The translations under genes were made by a program, and so were the position numbers. From Methanosarcinales archaeon (lineage in GTDB: Archaea > Halobacteriota > Methanosarcinia > Methanosarcinales > Methanogasteraceae), in contig DAOWIV010000283.1 of assembly GCA_030640725.1 (NCBI GenBank), positions 1 through 24,089 of the forward strand: a stretch of DNA of 24,089 nucleotides, in the 5' to 3' direction. Positions 1 through 7,436 of the stretch are shown one piece after another (position 1 is the first letter of the stretch; the number at the start of each line of letters is the position of its first letter). The notes below the pieces were generated by a model that had not been told where the DNA came from, ran no database searches, and saw only the letters and a program-made list of their open reading frames with translations.

Positions 1-939
1 ATCACGGTGGATCCACAGGGCATTGCGATCTCTGCTGTCCAGTATTGCCTGTACTACAACACAAGCGTGGTCTGGGCTGAATGGGCGAACCCGGGACCGT
101 TCCTGAAACAGGATGGCGCAAAGACCGATGTAATCGTCCTCGAGATCGACAACCGATGGAATGTTGCAGACCACAAAGGCAAGATCTCGTATGCCGAGAC
201 CATATTGGGCAGCGATGGCAATCTATCGTCTGTAAACACTGCTGGTACAATAACAACGATCTGCTTCTCAGCGATCGGAGAGAGAAACACGTCGAGTTAT
301 CTGAATTTCAGCGACATCAAGATATCTGATCCGGATAAACGCGGTGTTCCACACAACTGCAGCGTAACGATCTACGACAACATACCGCCAGTAGCGAATG
401 CATCATCAAAGTACTGGGTCAGTAACGTGGCATCCAGGTTCCAGTGCTTCGCAGTCCTGTGCTGCTGCAACTCACACGGCGGCGAATGGGAGGGTGATGA
501 GATCACGTATGTCAGATGGGATTTCGGAGACGGACAGTACGGAACCAGCGAGGACCTGGAAGACTGCCGGAAGCACCATATATACACGGCATGGAACTGG
601 AATGGCACAGGCTATGATCCGTTCATCGCATATCTGACAGTGAGGGACGCTGGTGTACCGCAGGAAAGCAACACCACCCGGATAGAGGTCGTGGTTTACA
701 TCGCCGGTGACACGAATGGTGATGGTAAGGTGGATATCTTCGATGCGGCATGTGTCGGTAAGCATTGGGGACAGAAGGCTGATAATAATCCACCTGATCC
801 ATGTTGCACCAGGTACTGGACTGACCTGCAGGCGGATGAGGCAGACCTGAACAACGACAACGATGTTGACACCCTCGATGCGATGATCGTTGGGACGAAC
901 TGGAATCGCTTAGCTTACCCACCATACTATCAGGAGTGA
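1..939 (+). CDS. Cohesin-PKD-dockerin surface protein, 5' end cut by the window
   Basis: The reading frame is open from base 1 and ends with TGA at 937-939, so only the last 312 residues are visible and the true start lies upstream. The GTG at 7 is internal to a cohesin domain. Visible residues 1-128 form a cohesin-type beta sandwich (strand pattern TVDPQGIAISAVQYCLYYN, then SYAETILGS and a GTITTICFSAIG strand). Residues about 129-235 form a PKD domain with the VRWDFGDG signature. Residues about 237-300 form a type I dockerin with two calcium loops, GDTNGDGKVD and DLNNDNDVD. A cysteine run in the PKD domain (CFAVLCCCNS) and a CC pair between the dockerin repeats are unusual. With both cohesin and dockerin the protein could act as an adaptor in a surface complex. 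No enzymatic domain is visible. Domain calls are confident; the partner is unknown. Confidence 0.85.
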   Translation: MTVDPQGIAISAVQYCLYYNTSVVWAEWANPGPFLKQDGAKTDVIVLEIDNRWNVADHKGKISYAETILGSDGNLSSVNTAGTITTICFSAIGERNTSSYLNFSDIKISDPDKRGVPHNCSVTIYDNIPPVANASSKYWVSNVASRFQCFAVLCCCNSHGGEWEGDEITYVRWDFGDGQYGTSEDLEDCRKHHIYTAWNWNGTGYDPFIAYLTVRDAGVPQESNTTRIEVVVYIAGDTNGDGKVDIFDAACVGKHWGQKADNNPPDPCCTRYWTDLQADEADLNNDNDVDTLDAMIVGTNWNRLAYPPYYQE

Positions 940-978
940 GCTCTTTTTGGAGTTGCCATTACGCCCCTCTTTTTTTGC
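940..978 (+). terminator. T-rich probable terminator after the first gene
   Basis: Directly after the stop at 939 there are two T-runs on the + strand, around 944-948 and 970-976. Archaeal transcription often ends at such T-tracts without a strong hairpin. The next promoter-like element begins at about 1026, which fits a transcription-unit boundary here. No hairpin of note was seen. Confidence 0.4.
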
Positions 979-1025
979 AAAGGCTCGTCTTTGGAAAATG
1001 GTTGGGCTGGAACTGATTAGGAAGG

Positions 1026-1095
1026 AATTAGGTTTTTTTTCCCAAACCTAACTTATTTAGGGTAGGATTCTTGTATACCTAACAAATAAACGTGG
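1026..1095 (+). promoter_or_regulatory. Leader element copy 1: TTAGG/CCTAA operator array with TATA-like box
   Basis: TTAGG at 1028 pairs with CCTAA at 1047 as an inverted repeat. TTAGGG at 1057 pairs with CCTAAC at 1078 and encloses TTGTATA (1071-1077), a plausible archaeal TATA box. Half-site spacings are 19, 10 and 21 bp. The same order and near-identical spacing recur at three other places in the window, each ahead of a new gene block. The decayed ORF start at 1146 lies 68 bp after the last half-site. The role as operator plus promoter is inferred from repetition and position. Confidence 0.75.
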
Positions 1096-1145
1096 TTGGA
1101 ATACAATGACTCCCGATAGGGGAGATAAAAGAGGTATAGGATAAT

Positions 1146-1310
1146 ATGAGAAAGGATTTCATCGGACAGATAGCAATAACAGCAACGCTTCCGGCATTGC
1201 TAACAGAAAACGCGTACATCGAATGCATCGGCGATATCGCATACACATTCGATGAGGGTTTAAACTGCGATACAGGGCAGGGTCCACTCATCGGGGCAGA
1301 TAACAGGTGA
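1146..1310 (+). pseudogene. Remnant N-terminus of a beta-helix surface protein (54 codons)
   Basis: ATG at 1146 opens 54 codons ending in TGA at 1308-1310. The product begins MRKDFIGQIAITATLPALLT, matching the signal peptide of the beta-helix gene at 5388 (MKINFIRQITIVTLFLLALL). It then runs through CIGDIAYTFDEGLNCDTGQG and PLIGADN, matching the N-terminal cap module of the beta-helix proteins (CGDTV..SCTF....L.C....GL.IGADG). It stops where the first helix turns should begin. It sits 68 bp after leader copy 1, the expected place for a start. I read it as the surviving 5' end of a lost gene of that family. It may still be translated and could couple to the gene at 1316, whose start lies 5 nt downstream. 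Confidence 0.65.
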
Positions 1311-1315
1311 AATAG

Positions 1316-2158
1316 ATGAAAAGAATGTACAAAGTGGTAATAGTAGTCCTGTTGGTCTACTTACCCCTGATCACAATGGCTGCGGCAGATCCCGCAATGA
1401 CTGTATCGCAGCAGCCAGTTGATGCCGGATTAAACGATACGTTTACAGCAGAAGTAACCGTGGATCCGGCGGGTAGTGAGATATACGCTGCAAGTTACAG
1501 CCTGTACTTCAACTCTGCCATCCTGAAAGCAACCGAACAGACACATGAAGATTTCCTTAGTCAGGGTGGTGCCGAAACGTATGAGGTAGTAAACAGGATC
1601 AACAACACCGCTGGCAGGATAGAATACGGTGAAACCAGGATGGGCGATCCTGATGTAGTCGGTTACGCAACCGAGCCCGGCGTTCTGGCATCGATCACTT
1701 TTGAGGTGATCGGAGAGGGAATGAGCACACTGACGCTGAGCAATGTGAATTATGTGAAACCTGATGATTTGACTGAACCTGAGCCTGAACCTGAGGATTT
1801 GACTGAACCTGAACCTGAGCTTGACCCGACCAATGATGATGAGAGTTATGAGGGATCCAGCCACCGTTCATCCGGTTCATCCGGGCACCTCGCCATCACA
1901 ACGCCTACAGCAACCTCCACAGAAACGCCAACGGAATCTGCGGCACCAACAAGTGATGACAACGGCACAATAGAAGACCGTGACACAGTCCATGTATCCG
2001 GCGAAAATGGTTCAGTAGCGGCAGAATCAATGCCGGCAAAAACGCCGACAAAGAAGATGCCTTCACATCCAACATCGATGATGCCAGGATTTGCAGCAAC
2101 ATTAGCGATCATGAGTCTACTTGCTGTGATAATTATATTGAAATCAAGAGGTGAATAA
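1316..2158 (+). CDS. Cohesin protein with PGF-type surface anchor
   Basis: The product has 280 residues. ATG at 1316 follows an AGGTGA ribosome site at 1305-1310. Residues 1-24 are a signal peptide (MKRMYKVVIVVLLVYLPLITMAAA). Residues about 26-155 form one cohesin domain. Residues about 155-250 form a low-complexity stalk that begins with repeated DLTEPEPEPE acidic units and continues rich in Ser, Thr and Pro. The end, from residue 256 (MPGFAATLAIMSLLAVIIIL then KSRGE), is a PGF-CTERM-like sorting signal, so archaeosortase-type processing and surface attachment are likely. It is a candidate anchor for dockerin proteins such as the products at 3344 and 5388. Most of the gene is duplicated downstream (2843-3338), where the copy has lost the anchor frame. 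Pairing specificity cannot be read from sequence. Confidence 0.85.
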   Translation: MKRMYKVVIVVLLVYLPLITMAAADPAMTVSQQPVDAGLNDTFTAEVTVDPAGSEIYAASYSLYFNSAILKATEQTHEDFLSQGGAETYEVVNRINNTAGRIEYGETRMGDPDVVGYATEPGVLASITFEVIGEGMSTLTLSNVNYVKPDDLTEPEPEPEDLTEPEPELDPTNDDESYEGSSHRSSGSSGHLAITTPTATSTETPTESAAPTSDDNGTIEDRDTVHVSGENGSVAAESMPAKTPTKKMPSHPTSMMPGFAATLAIMSLLAVIIILKSRGE

Positions 2159-3854
2159 TATGAAATATATACAGCCTATTCTGATAGTGATTGCTCTGGT
2201 ATGCCTGCTTCAAGTAGCCTCGGCGGCACCAAAGATGTACATCGAACCATCCGACTCATTGGTTGCCAATGGAAGCACGTTTACGGTAGATGTCAAGGTT
2301 GATCCACTGGAATCGGAGGTAACCACTGCAATGTATACCCTGCGGTTTGATAATACACACTTGAGAGCAATCTCGCAAACACAAGGCGCGTTCCTCAGCC
2401 AGGGTGGTGAGGAGACAAAATTAGACAAAAACGCCGGAATTGACAATACCGCTGGCACGGTCTCTTATGGCGAGTATATCATCGCCGAACCTGATGAGAA
2501 TCACTTTGGCGTATATTCGCCGGGCATACTAACATCGATCACCTTTGAGGCGATCTGTGATGATGGGGCAGGCAATCTAAATATCACCAATCCGAAATTG
2601 GCAGTGGTGACCGGTCGCCCTGATAATATCTTCGTTACATATCTCGATGCCAGTGATATCGATGTCTTCAATGGTACTTTCACTGTATATAAGTTGGGAG
2701 ATATAAACAGCGATGGCAACATCACCTCATCGGATGCGCTTATTGCACTCCGGATGGCTGTTCGTGGAGAATACAGCAAGGTAGCGGACGTCAACAATGA
2801 TGGCAGCGTAACATCGCTGGATGCCCTTATGATCCTATCTTCGATCACAATGGCTGTAGCAGATCCGGTCATGACTGTATCGCAGCAGCCAGTTGGTGCC
2901 GGATTAAATGATACGTTTACAGCGGAAGTAACCGTGAATCCGGCGGGTAGTGAGATATATGCTACAAGTTACAGGCTATGTTTCAACTCTACCATCCTGA
3001 AAGCAATCGACCAGACACAGGAAGATTTCCTTAGTCAGGGTGGTGCCGAAACGTATGAGGTGGTAAACACGATCAACAACACCGCTGGCAGGATAGAATA
3101 CGGTGAAACCAGATTGGGTGATCCTGATGTAGCTGGTTACGCAACCGAGCCCGGCGTTCTGGCATCGATCACTTTTGAGGTGATCGGAGATGGAATAAGT
3201 ACTCTGACGCTGAGCAATGTGAATTATGTGAAACCTGAGGATTTAACTGAACCTGAACCGACCGATGATAGGATTTGCAGCAACATTAGCTATCACGGAT
3301 CTACTTGCTGTGATAATTATATTGAAATCAAGAGGTAAATAATATGAAATACATACAGTCTATTCTGATGGTAATTGCTCTGGTATGCCTGCTTCAAGTA
3401 GCCTCGGCAGCACCAAAGATATACATCGAACCATCCGACTCATTGGTTGCCAATGGAAGCACATTTACGGTAGATGTTAAGGTTGGTCCACTGGGATCGG
3501 AGGTAACCACTGCAATGTATACCCTACGGTTCGATAATACACACTTGAAAGCAATCTCGCAAACACCAGGTGGGTTTCTCAGCCAGGGTGGCGAGGCGAC
3601 AAAAGTAGACCCAAACGCCGGAATTAACAATACCGCTGGCACGGTCTCTTATGGCGAGTATATCGAAGCCGAACCTGATGAGACTCACTTTGGCGTATAT
3701 TCGCCGGGCACACTAACATCGATCACCTTTGAGGCGATTGGTGATGGGGCAGGCAAACTAAACATCACCAATCCGAAATTGGCAGTGGTGACCGGTCGCC
3801 CTGATACGATTTTCGTTACATATCTCTTTGCCAGTGATATCAACATCTTCAATG
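1369..3854 (+). repeat. Tandem duplication of the cohesin gene pair
   Basis: The block 1369-2674 (anchored cohesin gene plus the signal and cohesin of the next gene) recurs at 2843-3854. Both copies begin with GATCACAATGGCTG, at 1369 and 2843, a period of 1474 bp. The gene boundary with its ribosome site is repeated too (AAATCAAGAGGT at about 2142 and 3328). The second copy lacks about 250 bp of stalk-coding sequence between the acidic repeat and the PGF segment. The copies differ by scattered substitutions, so the event is not brand new. Confidence 0.75.
2160..3338 (+). CDS. Cohesin-dockerin-cohesin fusion with frameshifted C-terminus
   Basis: I start at ATG 2160 (392 residues), preceded by AGAGGTGA, rather than at the upstream in-frame GTG 2151, which overlaps the previous gene. 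Residues 1-23 are a signal peptide (MKYIQPILIVIALVCLLQVA..). Residues about 24-178 form cohesin 1. Residues about 180-226 form a dockerin (GDINSDGNITSSDALIAL and DVNNDGSVTSLDALMIL). Residues about 235-365 form cohesin 2, nearly the same as the cohesin of the 1316 gene. The junction keeps a fossil of that gene's signal peptide end (SSITMAVADP against LITMAAADP). The last residues (RICSNISYHGSTCCDNYIEI) are the 1316-type PGF anchor DNA read in the wrong frame, so the surface anchor is lost. The product is probably a secreted adaptor that could bind two dockerins. Confidence 0.8.
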   Translation: MKYIQPILIVIALVCLLQVASAAPKMYIEPSDSLVANGSTFTVDVKVDPLESEVTTAMYTLRFDNTHLRAISQTQGAFLSQGGEETKLDKNAGIDNTAGTVSYGEYIIAEPDENHFGVYSPGILTSITFEAICDDGAGNLNITNPKLAVVTGRPDNIFVTYLDASDIDVFNGTFTVYKLGDINSDGNITSSDALIALRMAVRGEYSKVADVNNDGSVTSLDALMILSSITMAVADPVMTVSQQPVGAGLNDTFTAEVTVNPAGSEIYATSYRLCFNSTILKAIDQTQEDFLSQGGAETYEVVNTINNTAGRIEYGETRLGDPDVAGYATEPGVLASITFEVIGDGISTLTLSNVNYVKPEDLTEPEPTDDRICSNISYHGSTCCDNYIEIKR

Positions 3855-4063
3855 CAGCATACACGGTCAGTCAGTATCCAAGAGGCGATCTGGACCACAA
3901 TTGGGTAGCTGCCGATGCAGTGGATGTTGCCATGATGATTCAGGCATTTGTTGGAGATATCATCCCCAATTCAGAATATGATCTGGATAACAATGGCAAC
4001 AATGCTGATGCCGTGGATGTTGCCATGATGATTCAGGCGTTTGTTGGAGATATAATATTATGA
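3344..4063 (+). CDS. Cohesin protein with divergent duplicated dockerin
   Basis: The product has 239 residues. ATG at 3344 follows AGAGGTAA. Residues 1-22 are a signal peptide almost identical to that of the 2160 gene, and residues about 24-178 form a cohesin nearly identical to its cohesin 1, because the two genes are tandem duplicates. Residues about 181-239 replace the 2160-type dockerin with a different one: DLDHNWVAADAVDVAMMIQAF and then DLDNNGNNADAVDVAMMIQAF, each followed by VGDII. The two repeats are nearly identical in DNA as well as protein, so they look like a recent internal duplication. The first loop (DLDHNWVAA) lacks several usual calcium ligands, so calcium binding there is doubtful. 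No anchor is present. It probably acts as a soluble connector. Confidence 0.8.
   Translation: MKYIQSILMVIALVCLLQVASAAPKIYIEPSDSLVANGSTFTVDVKVGPLGSEVTTAMYTLRFDNTHLKAISQTPGGFLSQGGEATKVDPNAGINNTAGTVSYGEYIEAEPDETHFGVYSPGTLTSITFEAIGDGAGKLNITNPKLAVVTGRPDTIFVTYLFASDINIFNAAYTVSQYPRGDLDHNWVAADAVDVAMMIQAFVGDIIPNSEYDLDNNGNNADAVDVAMMIQAFVGDIIL
3892..4058 (+). repeat. Direct repeat inside the dockerin of the 3344 gene
   Basis: Two stretches of about 50 bp, around 3910-3962 and 4005-4057, are near identical and encode (A)DAVDVAMMIQAFVGDII. They differ at only a few third-codon positions. Dockerins always contain two related segments, but they are usually more diverged than this. Confidence 0.7.
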
Positions 4064-4074
4064 GGAGGAATACT

Positions 4075-4971
4075 ATGAATACTATGAAAAGAATAATTGT
4101 ACTGCTAACCATATTGGCGCTAAGTTCGCTTGCTTGCGCCGATCCTACAGCAGATAGCATAAGTGTAAGTTCAGCAAGTGGAGATCCCGGTGCGACCAAC
4201 GTATTGGTTCTGGTAAACATCACAAATGTGATAGATGGGCCGATTCAGGTGATAGGGTTTGACGTTATCTATGATCATGATGTGATAGAACTTGTGAAAG
4301 CAAGAGGTGGATCAGACTTGCCGACAGACGAGGGTTATCCTATGTGGGCTGCAACGCTTGGTGCAGATTTCATTGGGCTGACCACTAACTATCAGAGCTA
4401 TGCTCTGTCAGACGGAACTACCGGCAACATAGCGAAACTGTATTTCGATGTGAAAAGTACAGCGACTGCGGGACAAACAAGCCCGATCGAATTGTCCAAT
4501 GTAGATATTTCGAGCACAGGACTTGTTCATGGAACCATTCCGGCGATCAACGGCGATTTCACAGTTACAGGTGAAGTTCCGGACCCGAAGCTCTGCGCCA
4601 ACCCGGAACATGACTTCGGCGTAGTCCAGCCAGACCAGACAAAGACATGGCAGTTCGGGGTAACCAACTGTGGTGGTGCAGGAACACTGACATGGACAGT
4701 GAGCGGTGACCCGGCGTGGATCACAGTTAGCCCGGCAGTTGGAACAGATGCAGGCACTGTCACAGTAACGATCAAGACCGCAGGGCTCTCTGATGGCACG
4801 CATACCGGAACCGTAACCGTTGCTTCAGACTATGGAACAAAGACCGGAATGATCCGTGTGAATGTACAAACATCACCTCCAGCGGAGGTCCCGACATTTA
4901 CACCGATCGGAATGTTTGCGCTGGTCGGTCTGCTTGGTGTTGCTGGTATTGGCGTGATCAAGAGACGGTAG
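4075..4971 (+). CDS. Cohesin plus BACON-like domain surface protein with PEF-type anchor
   Basis: I choose ATG 4075 (298 residues) because GAGGAGG at 4062-4068 lies 6 nt upstream. The ATG at 4060 would place that ribosome site inside the gene. Residues 1-22 are a signal peptide (MNTMKRIIVLLTILALSSLA..). Residues about 25-165 form a cohesin domain of a type different from its upstream neighbours. Residues about 175-265 form an Ig-like domain resembling BACON (DFGVVQPDQTKTWQFGVTN, then PAWITVSPAVGT). Residues about 273-298 (VPTFTPIGMFALVGLLGVAG then IGVIKRR) form a sorting and membrane segment of the archaeal PEF/TPIG type. The coding end of the 3344 gene overlaps the ribosome site, so the two are translationally linked. 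The protein is a likely surface anchor for dockerin partners. Confidence 0.82.
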   Translation: MNTMKRIIVLLTILALSSLACADPTADSISVSSASGDPGATNVLVLVNITNVIDGPIQVIGFDVIYDHDVIELVKARGGSDLPTDEGYPMWAATLGADFIGLTTNYQSYALSDGTTGNIAKLYFDVKSTATAGQTSPIELSNVDISSTGLVHGTIPAINGDFTVTGEVPDPKLCANPEHDFGVVQPDQTKTWQFGVTNCGGAGTLTWTVSGDPAWITVSPAVGTDAGTVTVTIKTAGLSDGTHTGTVTVASDYGTKTGMIRVNVQTSPPAEVPTFTPIGMFALVGLLGVAGIGVIKRR

Positions 4972-4986
4972 CTGTTTGAAATTGTG

Positions 4987-5018
4987 GTGGGACTGTGGCA
5001 GCGTTGCCCCACTCCCAC
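4987..5018 (+). terminator. Hairpin after the cohesin block
   Basis: The arm 4987-5000 (GTGGGACTGTGGCA) pairs with 5005-5018 (TGCCCCACTCCCAC) over 14 positions with two mismatches and a 4-nt loop. A short T-run follows at about 5027-5031. It lies 15 bp after the stop of the 4075 gene and ahead of leader copy 2. A terminator or mRNA 3' end stabiliser is likely. Confidence 0.55.
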
Positions 5019-5114
5019 TACCCGATATTTTTCAGGAAAGTGTAACTACCAGACTGCGAAATTATCGGTAACTATTGTCCGCCAGAGTATACAGTAACAA
5101 ACAGAACAGACAGA

Positions 5115-5182
5115 AATTAGGTTTTTTTCCAAAACCTAATTCTTTTAGGGCAGGATTCTTGTGTACCTAACAGTCAAACGTG
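5115..5182 (+). promoter_or_regulatory. Leader element copy 2: TTAGG/CCTAA operator array
   Basis: TTAGG is at 5117, CCTAA at 5135, TTAGGG at 5145 and CCTAAC at 5166, giving spacings of 18, 10 and 21 bp as in the other copies. The TATA-like position reads TTGTGTA (5159-5165), weaker than in the others. The distance from the last half-site to the start at 5388 is 222 bp against about 64-68 bp for the other copies. The excess contains an inserted palindromic repeat at 5230-5308. Confidence 0.72.
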
Positions 5183-5229
5183 TTTGCAATATGATACCGC
5201 ACGGCACTGTCTGAAAATCAAGTGATTTA

Positions 5230-5308
5230 CCACCGCGGAGAACGCGGAGGGCGCAGAGTTTTAAGATCGCTTTCAACCCTCCGCGTTCCTCTGCGCACTC
5301 TTCGGTGG
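5230..5308. repeat. GC-rich imperfect palindrome between leader 2 and its gene
   Basis: The left arm CCACCGCGGAGAACGCGGAG (from 5230) and the right arm CCCTCCGCGTTCCTCTGCGC to TTCGGTGG (5277-5308) are imperfect inverted repeats around an AT-rich centre. Such CCGCGGAG/CTCCGCG units look like a small dispersed, non-coding repeat. The stretch 5183-5387 holds no convincing ORF. Whether the unit recurs elsewhere in the genome cannot be seen here. Confidence 0.6.
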
Positions 5309-5387
5309 AATCCAAGGGCATGGCGATCTCACTGGAAAAATCGACAGCACCACACTGCACAATAACATATAATGGTGACATAACAAC

Positions 5388-7436
5388 ATGAAAATAAATT
5401 TTATCCGACAGATAACAATAGTAACACTATTTCTTCTCGCATTGCTGACAGGAACCTCGGGCGCTGCGCCTGCATGTGTGGCTCAGGATGGCACCGCATT
5501 CTTTTGCGGAGACACGGTATTTATGAGCTGCGCACTCAACGGAAGCATGGTTTGCCCTAATGAAGGTCTGATCATAGGCGCGGATGGTGTCGTAATCGAC
5601 GGCAACGGTTACGCGATGACCGGATCCGCAACTCCCTCTGACTGCGAGTGGTGCAGTGAAGTGGAACCCTGCAGCGTAAGCGGGATCTATAACGTTGGTT
5701 ATGACGATGTGGTGATCAGAAACCTTGAGATCAGCGGTTTCTGCACCGGAATTGCGCTTGCAGGTATTGGGGCGGATGCGGTTCGTAATATCACCATAAC
5801 GGAGTGCAGGATACACAACAACGGGTTCAACATCACCTCCGGCATCTCAGAGATTGTGACCCATGGCATCCATGCCTGCCGTATAGAAGGTAGCGCGGAT
5901 GTGCCTGCGCTTACGATAACAGAAAACGAGATCTATAACAACGAGGGAACAGGCGGCGGCTGCGGAGATGGCGGTAACGGCATATTCATCTACGCAGGAG
6001 GCAGCGGCAATGCTCACGAGTACTGCAACATAAGCCACAACAGATTGTATGGCAATGCGAAGGCGGGCTTCTGGACGAAGATGATGCTGAGCAGGGTAAG
6101 AATCACCCATAACGAGGTATGGGGCAACGGTGATGGCACAGGCATAACCGATGATGTGAGAGGAGGAATCATACTCCGGTGCAAGAAGTCGAGTTACAAC
6201 CTCATCGCAGAGAACAACGTCTCATGTAACACCGGCGGTGGCGATTACGGATATGGAGTATACGTGGGTGGCACACACAACATCATCCGGAACAACACAG
6301 TAAACAGGAACACCGCCGATGGAATATCCATGGGCAGGAGCGATGGCTCATCCCATACCCGGATATATGACAACACAGTATGCGAGAATGGGGGTTATGG
6401 GGTGTATGCAGCAGATAACACGTTGAACAACACCCTTTATCGCAACACCATCTATGGCAACGGGCAGGCGGATATACAAGATGTCTCTGATGGTCTCAGC
6501 GGTGACGATAATACATGTGACACGGCATACCAGTACTGCGATCGTTCAGCCAGCTGCCCGCCGCCATGCGTTTACCAGAGCCCGGGACTGGGCCCTGATC
6601 TCGTTTTGAGTGAACTTGAGCCATCATGGATCGTTTCGGGAGTGAACTACACAATCGACTATACGGTCTGCAACCTCGGCAAGGGGGCGAGCGCAAGTGC
6701 GAGCGAAACAGGCGTCTATATCAATGAGGTGCTGCAACTCTCCGATCCGGTTCCGGCGTTGGGACCAGGTGAGTGCTACGAGAGCAAGCTCGGACCATTC
6801 CCAAGTTCCGGAATCGTTACGATAAGACTTGTTGCAGATGTCCTGAACAACGAGACCGAAGATCACAAAAAGGCTAACAACAACCTGACCGATGTCTTTG
6901 GCGGAGCCGACCTCATGATCACCGGCTTCGATGAGATATGGGTTGATCAGAGAGAGAAGAAGTACAATCTGACCTACACGGTGGAGAACGTCGGAGATCT
7001 CCCGACATCGGTTAATGTTTGGACAAACTTCACAGAACTTCATGGGGAATGGAGTGACATCGACCCTGCACCAATCCCTGCGGGACTGGGTGTGGGCGAG
7101 AGCGTGACACACATCGCAGGTCCTTTTACGATGGAAGGGGATTCTGACTGGCTTGAATCATGGGTCAACTTCAATCACACCCTGGATGAGAATGTTGAGG
7201 ACGATCTTCACGGAAACCGTGCCAGGTTCACGTTTTCATCACCATCCCCGCAACCTCCACAAAAAGGCGACCTCAATGGCGACGGTCTGATCACTACCGC
7301 TGACGCTGTTATTGCACTGCAGATGGCTGTAAGCTGCGATTATGTGGAAGATGCGGATGTGAACGGCGATGGGGCTGTGACCGCACATGATGCGCTCATG
7401 ATCCTTCAAGCATCTACCAGGGGTACTAAAGTATGA
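5388..7436 (+). CDS. Beta-helix / CARDB protein with C-terminal dockerin
   Basis: The product has 682 residues and starts at ATG 5388. Residues 1-26 are a signal peptide. The N-terminal cap module (FCGDTVFMSCALNGSMVC then GLIIGADGVVIDGNGYAMTG) opens a right-handed parallel beta-helix of the NosD/PbH1 type, to about residue 400, with turns such as NIIRNNTVNRNTADGISMGR. Two CARDB-like sandwiches follow (about 400-505, PDLVLSELEPSWIVSG; about 506-615, ADLMITGFDEIWVD). The end (about 625-682) is a type I dockerin (GDLNGDGLITTADAVIALQ, DVNGDGAVTAHDALMILQ) close to the dockerin of the 2160 gene. No membrane anchor is present, so it probably docks onto an anchored cohesin such as the product at 1316 or 4075. 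No sugar-cleaving catalytic motif was recognised. The ligand is unknown. Confidence 0.85.
   Translation: MKINFIRQITIVTLFLLALLTGTSGAAPACVAQDGTAFFCGDTVFMSCALNGSMVCPNEGLIIGADGVVIDGNGYAMTGSATPSDCEWCSEVEPCSVSGIYNVGYDDVVIRNLEISGFCTGIALAGIGADAVRNITITECRIHNNGFNITSGISEIVTHGIHACRIEGSADVPALTITENEIYNNEGTGGGCGDGGNGIFIYAGGSGNAHEYCNISHNRLYGNAKAGFWTKMMLSRVRITHNEVWGNGDGTGITDDVRGGIILRCKKSSYNLIAENNVSCNTGGGDYGYGVYVGGTHNIIRNNTVNRNTADGISMGRSDGSSHTRIYDNTVCENGGYGVYAADNTLNNTLYRNTIYGNGQADIQDVSDGLSGDDNTCDTAYQYCDRSASCPPPCVYQSPGLGPDLVLSELEPSWIVSGVNYTIDYTVCNLGKGASASASETGVYINEVLQLSDPVPALGPGECYESKLGPFPSSGIVTIRLVADVLNNETEDHKKANNNLTDVFGGADLMITGFDEIWVDQREKKYNLTYTVENVGDLPTSVNVWTNFTELHGEWSDIDPAPIPAGLGVGESVTHIAGPFTMEGDSDWLESWVNFNHTLDENVEDDLHGNRARFTFSSPSPQPPQKGDLNGDGLITTADAVIALQMAVSCDYVEDADVNGDGAVTAHDALMILQASTRGTKV

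Noticed and set aside
1028..1083. TTAGGG/CCTAA as telomere-like or CRISPR-like repeats
   Set aside because: There are only four dispersed copies in upstream regions, with fixed internal spacing and no spacers; a regulatory element explains them better.
5230..5308. Insertion sequence or tRNA-like structure
   Set aside because: No transposase ORF, no cloverleaf and no CCA-type 3' end; only a short non-coding palindrome is visible.
6624..7112. Minus-strand ORF of 162 codons, with other long minus-strand ORFs such as 13876-14454, 9484-10113 and 22027-22572
   Set aside because: All lie opposite well-supported + strand genes with recognisable domains, show no family motifs or ribosome sites, and look like mirror reading of codon-biased DNA.
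1..7436. Cellulosome for polysaccharide breakdown
   Set aside because: Cohesins and dockerins are present, but I found no glycoside hydrolase, esterase or carbohydrate-binding catalytic motif, and beta-helix repeats alone do not show lyase activity.
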